DNA from: Mesodorylaimus sp. YZB2_4
Lineage: Eukaryota; Nematoda; Enoplea; Dorylaimida; Dorylaimidae
Length of the DNA stretch: 64,000 nt
Assembly: GCA_030248295.1 (NCBI GenBank)
Contig: JASANH010000776.1
Location: forward strand, 1-64,000
Direction: 5' to 3'
Shown here: in pieces, positions 55,830 through 64,000 of the stretch
Layout of the letters: each line of letters opens with the position of its first letter
Numbering within the stretch: the first letter of the stretch is position 1
Translations under genes and position numbers: made by a program
Notes under the pieces: generated by a model
Seen by the model: only the letters and a program-made list of their open reading frames with translations
The model's database searches: none
Told to the model about the DNA's origin: nothing

Positions 55830-57338
55830 ATGATGGCGGCTTTGGTGCGCCTCTCTCGTGTGGCCCTCCTCGCTGGCTGTTTTTGGCTCTCACTCATGCT
55901 GGGGGGGAGTCAACGGTTTAAGTGCCAAGACGTCGGCAAGAAACATGCAATCGAGTATGAGCCTGGAAAATGCCTGTACGCCCGCATGATCGGAAATCTT
56001 TCGAGTCGGATGGAAGTGGCAATGGATGGGTGCGCCAATCTAACCAACGATGAACACGTCTGGATGATGGCAAAACTGGACTCGACGTCAAAGCTCGACG
56101 CACTACTCGACGACCAGGACGTGCAGCAAGTCATCGTGCAATCGCTCTTGAGCGTATTTTGGCTGGGTGTGGTGCGAGACGAAGATGATGCCGCAAACTC
56201 GACCGATCTATCCAAGTGGCGATGGGTGTCTGACAGCAGCACATTGCAAGACTTCCCACCTCCGCGTCAATGGTGGGACCCGTCGTCCCAGACAGCGGAT
56301 GGATGCATGCTGGGCTTCGGGATTTTGGTCGGTCCAATCGAAGACAATAAATACACGATCAAATGGAAAAACGTACCGTGCGATTTGGACGACAGCATGG
56401 TGGAGAGCCTACGAAAATTCGAGCCCCTGTTGGTCTGCGAGTCGAAGCTGCTTGGCTTACCGAGTACCAATCCTCAAATCAGCGGGTCGACTGCCAATCC
56501 TCACACCAACGGGCCGACTGCCAATCCTCAAATCGGCGGGCCGATTGGGCAGAAGAACGAAGACAGTTTCGATTGGCGATGGGCTTTGCTCGGTGGCTGC
56601 GCGCTCGTCGGCGTCCTCGTATTCGCTCTGCTTCTCACGGTCTGCGTGGTGCGTCGTCGTCGTCAGAAGAAACTATACGAACTGGCGATCAAGAAGAAAG
56701 CCCAACAACGCAAGCAGGCGGCACAAAAAGGCAAGCAGGCGGCCCCGAAGAAAGCATCCGTTGCTGCAGCGGAGAAGATGCTGCTCACATCACAAACGTG
56801 CATCGCTGACAAAGGAGCCAAGGTCAAGGCGAGCCCAAGTCCCAAGCCGAAACAGAGCGAGCCAGCCAAGGTGGAAGAGAATTTAGAGGACATGAAGACT
56901 CTCAAAACGACCCAAGTACGGATGGCGAAAGGACAACCTCCTTCGATCATGATCACGGACCATCAATCAGCCATGGACACGGAAACGAAGCGATCCCTGG
57001 CCAAGTCACCCAGCGTCAAGAGGCCCATCAACATGACGCTCTACACGTCCCACTGCCGGATCCCATCGGCTCAAGATCGCATGGGCTACATGAGCATGGA
57101 TCCGCGCACTTTGCCGGCGCCTCGTCAGAACAAGACCATCCTCAAGTCGACCGCAGAAAACTCGAACCCTTCGTCAGGCAGCGAACCAGCCGTTGGACTG
57201 AAGCACGACCCGACAATTGTGCCCAAGCCCGCCGCTCCCGAATCCCGTTTCGTTGGGTCCCGAACGCGCACAACCAAGCATGGAGTTCCGCGGTCGAAAA
57301 TGGCTCATGGAAACCAAACTGGTGATGTGTTGATGTGA
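55830..57338 (+). CDS. C-type-lectin-like transmembrane receptor with long basic tail (intronless)
   Basis: 502 residues in one exon, exceptional among its neighbours. A second ATG three bases on is equally possible. Signal peptide: VALLAGCFWLSLMLGG. Residues about 45-215 fit a C-type lectin domain: C near 48 and 68, VFWLGVVRDEDD, KWRWVSD, PPPRQWWDPSS, GCMLGFGI, YTIKWKNVPCD and LLVCES. No clear calcium-binding EPN/QPD or WND triad is seen, so sugar binding is doubtful. A linker of three 9-residue repeats (NPQISGSTA-like, 27 nt each, about 56465-56545) precedes the helix WALLGGCALVGVLVFALLLT. The tail of about 235 residues starts VVRRRRQKK, is lysine/alanine-rich, and carries PSIMITD, similar to the protein at 23213. 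Possible role: surface recognition. Confidence 0.75.
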   Translation: MMAALVRLSRVALLAGCFWLSLMLGGSQRFKCQDVGKKHAIEYEPGKCLYARMIGNLSSRMEVAMDGCANLTNDEHVWMMAKLDSTSKLDALLDDQDVQQVIVQSLLSVFWLGVVRDEDDAANSTDLSKWRWVSDSSTLQDFPPPRQWWDPSSQTADGCMLGFGILVGPIEDNKYTIKWKNVPCDLDDSMVESLRKFEPLLVCESKLLGLPSTNPQISGSTANPHTNGPTANPQIGGPIGQKNEDSFDWRWALLGGCALVGVLVFALLLTVCVVRRRRQKKLYELAIKKKAQQRKQAAQKGKQAAPKKASVAAAEKMLLTSQTCIADKGAKVKASPSPKPKQSEPAKVEENLEDMKTLKTTQVRMAKGQPPSIMITDHQSAMDTETKRSLAKSPSVKRPINMTLYTSHCRIPSAQDRMGYMSMDPRTLPAPRQNKTILKSTAENSNPSSGSEPAVGLKHDPTIVPKPAAPESRFVGSRTRTTKHGVPRSKMAHGNQTGDVLM

Positions 57339-58850
57339 TGGGTGTCACGTTCATTGATGCAGGTGACTGCATGTCTCACTTGGCTTGTAAACATTCACTT
57401 GCCGCTCTGCCATTTCTTGTCCTCGTGACTATGCCTTAATCAATCAATCAACCATCAATCTTATCATGTACGATATCGAATGAGTATTTCGAATGACTAG
57501 GCGGTTATCAGCCGATTTGCTCATTTCCCTGGGAAGAGCAATGCCAATTCGTTATACTGTAGTTACTCATTATAGGAATACTCTATCAAGCACGAAAAGG
57601 TCCCACCTGGACGCAGAAACGGGGTTGAAGAAGGGGAAGTACAGTACAGTGTTTGCCATCTGCATCGTTTTCCTGATGTCGTAATTTCAGCTGGAAATTG
57701 TTTTGTGGCTGGTTGGGTTATAATGGAATGCGCCTTGGTGAAAGATACCGATCCAGAGGTGCAGCCAATGCATGCAAGGTTCACTTCTCATGCAAACGAC
57801 AAAATACTGCGTTTGTCTTATTGCCATGTGCTCTTGTCCAGTCCAGAACTCATTCCTGGCTACCAAAACAGCTTTTACGCAGACCCAGCGTGTGGACATA
57901 AAGGTCTCACAGCGGTCAGGTGGCAGTTGTTCACAACTATCTAACGGACTAGCCATGCGACGTGTGAGTGGCGTGTGAATATTTACAAATCTCAAGTATA
58001 TCTCTTTGGCCCCCTTTTTACTAGCATATCGAGTAAGAAGCTGAATGGCCGATAGTGGTGTTGTCAAATATGAGGAGGTCCTGATCGGCAGCTCGAACAA
58101 CTTTACTTCAAGAGACTATCGTTGATAGAGTTGATAGAGTGGACGAACGAGAATGCACGGTGAGATGCCATGGATGATTCTGATAAGCCAGTCCTCATAA
58201 ATGCCCTACTTCCAGCTGGCCCCGTTGGTGCAGGTTTTGGCGTCCGCCTACGAAGTGACCGACCTGATGCGTGAGTTCGATCGAGAGATGGTCTCCACAC
58301 AAATCTCGATCGTGGACGCCGCTCTGCAAATGTTGTTTCAAGTCGAAAAGCACCGAGTGACCGCCGCAAAGTCTGTCTGCTTCAGGTACCTGTACGACAA
58401 CGCCAAAGAGGGGGGGGGGGGTGGCTCAACATGGTTCAGGATGCGTCGCAGCTGCTTCTCAAGATGATTTTGGATTCTAAGCATTTCCGTCGCGCGAAGA
58501 AAGAATGAAGCTTTTTGAGTGGTCATTGTGCAATAAATGTTCTCGCTGGCTTGTGTTGTAGCGTGCTCAGAGACTTTCTTGATGATGTCTACTGACTGCT
58601 GCACGAGACTGGAACAGACTTTGCAGATTTGCATGAACATCAAAGCTCCCCAACCAAACATGCTTTGGTTGAATATTCATCCCCGTGGCATTTGCGCTTT
58701 GAAATTTGGCCAAACAAGTGGCAGATTGTTCGAGTTGTAAACTCAACTACATAAGTGGCCAATCTAGCTAGCACCATTATTCGAGTATTAGAGCATAAAA
58801 ATCATGAGCAAAATCTAATATACCAATCAGCCATCGGATAAATTTCGCTT
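57339..58850. other. Intergenic with G12 run
   Basis: A plus-strand frame at 58201-58430 has helix-like composition (LASAYEVTDLMREFDREMV) and could be an exon of something, but no start, partner exon or family is evident. A run of 12 G lies at 58410-58421. Confidence 0.35.
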
Positions 58851-61565
58851 TCACATCTTCCCGTCGAACTTCTTGAGTTGTTTCATATTCACTTTGCAAT
58901 CTTTCAAAGCCGCTAACGCTGCTAAGCGGCCAGGCGCCCCCATGACACCGCCACCTGTAATACACGTGCAATGGACCGTTAAGTAACTAAACCAAGCCAT
59001 GAAGTCACACCTGGATGCGCTCCACTGCCGCATAAGTAAAATCCGTCAATCGGTGTTCGATAACTACCGAATCCTAGCACAGGACGAGCGTGGTATAGCT
59101 GATCCAAAGACATACTGCCATGGAAAATATTCTGCAATGTGCGCAGCATAAATAACTTGTACCGCGTGCATTACACACAAATCATCAAACTCACTCCGCC
59201 GGTCAGTCCAAAGACGCGCTCTAATTCCGGCGGTGGTAGGGCCTCGTATCCAACAATGCTGCGCCGGAATCCTGGACAATAGGCGTCGATTGATTCAAAA
59301 ACTAGAAATCAGAAGACTACGTTCATTAGTTAGCTTCCTTGGGCAAAGCTTTTCTGTCCAACCAAGTTCAGCATATTCTTTCTTGGTACCATCGTCCCAC
59401 TGTCTACCATTTCTAAGGCGATACGGGGTGTATTGGGTGAAGAGATGTACAACATGGCACCCCCGCGGGGCCATCGTTTCATCCACGCTTGTTGGAATGG
59501 TCATTTCGATAAGCGGTCTGCAAAGCTGACCCAACTCCAGTCAATTAAAATCCGTTTTTACAGCCGCTTACCTGCGAGACCAATCTCCTTGTCCCGCTTC
59601 CACGAACGCATCTTGAACAGCATCCATCGATTCTGAGTTCAGATGGATAGTGGTCTGATGATGTGGCATTGGTAAATCTGAAATGTTAGGCAAGCAGGAG
59701 AAATTCGGTAACCGATCGACCGCCACATTGATCTTGGTCACTGGACTGGTGTAGTCTATACTTTTGATCGCTTTGAGAAAATCTTGGGGAAGTATGCCCT
59801 AAAACTAAGACAATATCCGATTACGAACACATCTGCATGCATAATTTTTCGTGCTTCTCCCTCCTTCAGTACACCAATGGTGATCAGAAAATGAAATATG
59901 GCTATAGTGATTACTATTAGCTGAACAATCGCGACATAGACTTTCACCTTCTGAAACTAGACCTCAGTCCGCTCTGCTGCCAAAGCAAACAGAACTCACC
60001 CCTGGAATTAAATCCAAAAAAGTAACTTGTGGTGTTGCATTTGATAAAATGCATTTCTTGGCCACCACTTCCGTTCCATTATCGAGAATGACGCAACTTG
60101 CACGATTACCATCCACCCTAATGGTTTTGACAGACTAAATAGAATAAGAAAGCCTCCTTCTAGGGTGGCAACTAAGTCGTATTGACTTACACACGATGTG
60201 AATATGTGTGCTCCGTACGATCTAGCCGCTTTAGCAATCGCTTCGCTGACTGCCCCCATGCCTCCGACAACGAATGCCCAAACGCCGGGACGTTTATCCA
60301 ATTCGCCCATAACGTGATGCAGAAGCACATATCCTGTTCCAGGCGTCTTCGGGCCGCTCATTGATCCGATAACTCCATCAGTGGCTAACGTGGCCAAAAG
60401 AGGCTCCGACTCGAACCACTTTCTAAGAATCTAAAAATGCCAAAATATTTGAGTGCGGGCAGGATGTTTATCACAAGGAAGTCTTACCTTATCAGCAGGC
60501 GATGCCATCAAGTCTATGAGGTCGCTGAATCCACGAAGGCCAATCGGAGCGACTAAAGAATAACGAGGAGTACTGTAAACTTAAAATAGCTGCGACAGCG
60601 ATGCATATACCTGCTTGGAAAACACGACCCAACTGACGTAGCTGAACAAGTCTCGTTCTCCAGTCCTGCCCATTGGACGTGATTGCGGGTGGTTCCAAGT
60701 CCAATAGTTTGTCTACAGCCGTTGACAAGTGGCTTAGCCAATGCTCATATCTTGAGAAAGCCTGCAAAGAAAAACTTTACCCTTCGTTGTCAGTCAGCAC
60801 AACAATCTACCCTACTTCGGCATCACGTTGAGAAAACTGGCCAATCGATCGCTGATTAGCATCTTGATCATTGCCTAGGAGTAACGACTTCTTGGTGCCG
60901 AGAACAGGCGTGAACGAAGTCGGATTCTTGATATGATATCGAAGGCCATGTTTCTGAAAATGTGTACGGGCTAGCTTCGAGGTCGATTCGGGTACATCAT
61001 CGAGCTTACCTTGAGCTCCAATTGGTCGATGACCACTGGGCGCAGAAGACTGAGCAAATAAGAGGCACGAGAAAATTTATAACCTATTGATACGAGTACA
61101 CCATTTGTCTGCCATGCTCAGCTGTAATAGCTTGCACTTTGCTACCTGGAATGATCTCTTCAGTCACAGCGGCTCCTCCGACAATGTGTCGCCTTTCCAA
61201 AACGCCTACGGTCATTCCGCATTTCGCCATGTAGGCGGCCTAAAAATTTAGGCAGCACTTTCATTCTAGCAGATCGTATGCAAACTTAGAAAGCAAACAT
61301 TGACAGTGCAAACTGCGTCTAGGCTACCACAAGGCACTTTAAGTGGCCACATATTTGGAGCAACTTTGCAAAACATGGACCTATTCCTCAGACCTGACCA
61401 CACTCATCATTCATTATCATAAACACGTACCGATACAAGTCCATTATGACCCGCTCCGATAATCACCACATCGTAAGCTTTGGCTGGCGAGACACTTTGC
61501 GAATGAGCCCATCGTCGTGCGCACCTGTTTTGAATCCACGAAACGAGATTTCGCCGCCACGTCAT
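58851..61565 (-). CDS. PYROXD2: PYROXD2-like FAD-dependent oxidoreductase (phytoene-desaturase-like), mitochondrial
   Basis: Thirteen small exons from 61431-61565 to the stop at 58851 join without a lesion. The N terminus ([19 protein letters not shown]) is a mitochondrial-type presequence. Dinucleotide binding is by [15 protein letters not shown] plus [17 protein letters not shown]. Family blocks follow: [72 protein letters not shown] and HLFTQYTPY. The C-terminal flavin/substrate motif is [20 protein letters not shown]. Mammalian PYROXD2 is a mitochondrial matrix-side protein of uncertain substrate. Length and motif order match the family. It is transcribed away from the INPP5A gene, sharing the 936-bp region between them. 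Confidence 0.93.
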
Positions 61566-62501
61566 ATCCTCTAAATGTCAGAGAAGACACTTCATCGATA
61601 TGCCCAGAAACCGGTGTGGAATGAAGAAACTATAAAAACAAGGCAGCTAACCTAATCGATATAAGACTGGTCGACCTCGGCACTTCAGTCTGATTGGTTT
61701 CGAGACCACACACGTGCGTGAAGACGGTGTCGAGTGACGTCAATGCCTTGCGCATTGCCTGCGCAGAGTAGGTGTTCTTGTTTGGTGCAGAGTGATGATA
61801 CGGTGCGCGCATTGATGCATTGAGTGGGAACGAGCATGGCAGTGTATCGGAGAAGCAAGCGCTGACGACGGATCAATGGCGTGCATCTAGCTATTAGTCC
61901 GGCGCCCCACGTTCGACGAGGGCTGTCGTAGCTCGAGCTAGCTGTAGCCGACGAGTGTCGTGCGTAGCTGCCACTAGCTTCGTTGAAGCCGGAAACGGGA
62001 GGCGGACCGTTAGCGGCGCCAGAGCCCCAGACGATGCGCCCTAGGCCGCGTGGCTTTTCTAATAGAACCACTGCAGCTGGTTGAAGCGATGCGGAGTAGG
62101 AGCTAGGTTGGAGATGAAACAGTCATGATAATTTTTCTAAATGATAATCATTTTTCAGAACTTCCACGACCCGCATGTACTTGCATTTGGTGAAGGCCTT
62201 TTATTATAGTTAGCTTGACGTCAGGGCGAGTAGATTTAGTAAGTTTAGGTAGCGCGTACGGGGCGCGTATGCTCAGTTGGAAGGCTGAGTATTTTCTCGT
62301 CGAGCATATTTCTATAGTTAGCTGAGCACTGCACCACTTCCTGCCTCGCGTTTCAGGCATCCCTTTTTCACATGCTCGCCTACGACGTCGTCGATGCTGG
62401 GTTTTTAGCGGTTTACGGATAAATATAGAGACCGGTTTTTGTTCTGATCACTTTCGAACTCGATAGCTTCGGCCAGTACTTGATATTTGCGCAATAGAAA
62501 T
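61566..62501. promoter_or_regulatory. Shared upstream region of PYROXD2 (-) and INPP5A (+)
   Basis: 936 bases between two divergent start codons. No TATA box near either start. CpG-containing, with ctgtagccgacgagtgtcgtgcgtagctg around 61940 as an inverted-repeat-like patch. Bidirectional promoter is inference from the arrangement. Confidence 0.35.
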
Positions 62502-64000
62502 ATGGCAGCAATGGAGAACAGCGGAAGGAATCGATTATTGTTTGTTACTGCCAACACTGGATCTTTGTTCGAAGAGGTATCACGATACTCTCCGACTCTG
62601 TTTGAATGTTGATAACTGCATTTCTATTTTTAGACTTCGAATTTAGAGACCGGTTGGGTTCGGGAACTTGTTCAGGTAAGGACAGCAGGTGGACTCTTTT
62701 GCTGTGTGTGCGAAAGGTAGACGAGGCCTCGCCTTTACTGTACCATAGTCTTGGAAGGGATGTAAGGGTGTGACAGTTTTGTGACCACTTCTAAAATAGT
62801 CCCACTTTTCGGGACGGGCTGAATCTTCCGCATTCTGTTTGTGTTTGCTGTCGTTCACTGACTACACACTGAATTTTCAAAGTGGTGTTTGCTATTTCTC
62901 AACTTACACTTCATGCTCGTTCAAAATGCGTGCGGCTTTTCGAGTGTCATTTTGAAGAATTTTGCGATCAAATTCGAGACTGCCTTATGTGTTTTTTATG
63001 TGTACGATCTAATCCGAAAACGGTGTTGGCGAATGATCGCTCGAGAAGAAGAGACATCAGTAAAAACAGAGCCTATTAGAATCTAGTTTTACTTTCGTTT
63101 TATCACATTTCCCAGTCCAGTATATTGAAGGGGTGTAGGTGGAATCGTTCTATCATAAGATGGGATCGGTGCCAGTTTCCAAACCACTGTCACCTACACA
63201 CGACTCCGGTGCAAGGCTAGTTGCCATTGACGTCAAAGTCAATATAGAATATGCCCTGCCCATTCCTACAACAACACGCCCGTTGGAAGAGGTGCTTGTA
63301 AAACACTATGAAGCTAGAAAGAACTTGAAATATCTCAAACCTACTATCTTCCAAGCTGAAACGAGCAGCCCCGCCCAGCTCAACCCACAAGCCTTATGTG
63401 TACAGTAGGTTGTCATTTACATCCTGCCCACTATTTTTTGAAAAGGCATTGGTCCTTGAAGATGTTTTCTGAGTGCACACCACTCAAATGCTGTATTGTA
63501 TCGTGTGAGTGCGCTGTATAATGAATAGTGGATCTAGCTTTCGTGTGTAATGCATTTTCTGGTTCCATTAGTCGGATCGATAGAATGGGGAGGAAGAGCG
63601 TCTTGGAGCGAGGGTTTTTTCCCATTGCCAATGTCGGCACGTTCTTTCGTTTCTTCATTAGCAATGGCCTGGGATTGACTCGCAGGCTACTTGATGAGGA
63701 GGAAATGGAATGAAGTGTCCAATCGCGACACGTTGGTCTCACTTCAGTTGAATCAGAGAAAAGTGATTTGGCTCGTGAAATGAAAAAAGCTTAGAAGTAG
63801 AAAAAATGTGCTGATTGCGTTTGTACTTTTTAGGAAGTGAAGTCATGGCAGCCCGCATTTTTTGCATTACACATGCAAGAAATTGGAGGAAAGAATTACC
63901 GAAAGTGTATGAGTCTTGTCCGAGGCTTTATTCAGTAAGTACTGTATGCATGTGGCTGGGAGCATAAGAGAGCTAGAATGACTGGATTGACTTTCCTGTC
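62502..64000 (+). CDS. INPP5A: Type I inositol polyphosphate 5-phosphatase, first three exons (continues past window)
   Basis: Exons 62502-62576, 62634-62675 and 63834-63934, each with clean GT-AG borders, read NRLLFVTANTGSLFEE, NLETGWVRELVQ and WQPAFFALHMQEIGGKNYRK. This is the N terminus of INPP5A-type phosphatases: an LLVTAN.GSLF start followed by a HxMALHxQExGGK block, whose QE Glu is part of the Mg2+ site. The enzyme removes the 5-phosphate of Ins(1,4,5)P3 and ends calcium signalling; in animals it is usually C-terminally prenylated. The remaining catalytic motifs lie beyond base 64000. Intron 2 (62676-63833) is long and contains nothing I can identify. Confidence 0.85.

Noticed and set aside
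63139-63408. 89-codon frame in intron 2 of INPP5A as a nested gene
   Set aside because: Opens at a GTG, has no ATG near its start, no signal or domain, and lies in an intron bounded by good splice sites.

Overview
This is eukaryotic, animal-type DNA. Genes on both strands are cut by short (about 55-120 nt) GT-AG introns and separated by repeat-bearing spacers. The products are metazoan: an MSP-domain membrane protein, an SH2-tyrosine kinase, a receptor tyrosine kinase, Ig/FN3, Kunitz, PAN and C-type lectin proteins, reticulon, ABCA, PYROXD2 and INPP5A. The mix of MSP domain, Fer-like SH2 kinase and a two-PDZ protein makes a nematode my best guess. I cannot prove it, and another small ecdysozoan is possible. 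There is no bacterial signature.

Layout. 1-3956 is a decayed LTR-type retroelement in which an envelope-like glycoprotein ORF sits directly upstream of protease-RT-RNase H. 4956-6430 (-) is a full-length but broken dihydrodiol dehydrogenase gene. 6.8-11.2 kb holds an FKBP exon fragment, a transposase remnant, an MSP-domain membrane protein and the 5' end of a second LTR element. 12.3-13.4 kb is a lysine/glutamate-rich single-pass membrane protein. 13.5-16.8 kb is a graveyard on the minus strand (ABCA, reticulon and C-type lectin pieces). 17-17.7 kb is a secreted Kunitz protein, and 19.4-21 kb a damaged SH2-kinase. 23.2-35.6 kb carries a GMC oxidoreductase, three small single-pass membrane proteins with charged tails, and a divergently oriented pair of secreted mucin/PAN paralogues. 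36.6-39 kb (perhaps to 44.1 kb) is an Ig/FN3 adhesion protein. 45.2-46.7 kb is a secreted Gln/Arg/Asn/Pro-rich protein.

The most striking locus is 46988-51141 (-). It encodes a receptor tyrosine kinase whose extracellular part is a glycoside hydrolase family 17 (beta-1,3-glucanase-like) fold. Both catalytic glutamates are replaced, while the intracellular kinase keeps all its catalytic motifs. This looks like a pseudo-glucanase used as a receptor ectodomain, an arrangement I do not know from any described receptor family.

The right side has a two-PDZ protein (52.9-53.9 kb), an intronless C-type-lectin-like receptor (55.8-57.3 kb), a complete PYROXD2 gene (58.9-61.6 kb, -) and, head-to-head with it, the start of an INPP5A-type inositol-phosphate 5-phosphatase that runs off the window. 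Repeats include a tRNA-derived SINE family (four copies), a 145-bp MITE family (two copies plus a fragment), two long fold-backs and several poly(G) runs of 10 or more. Many otherwise good gene models carry one to four small lesions (single-base shifts, in-frame stops, one lost splice acceptor). Either this is a region of young pseudogenes or the assembly is noisy, so the intact/broken calls should be read with that in mind.
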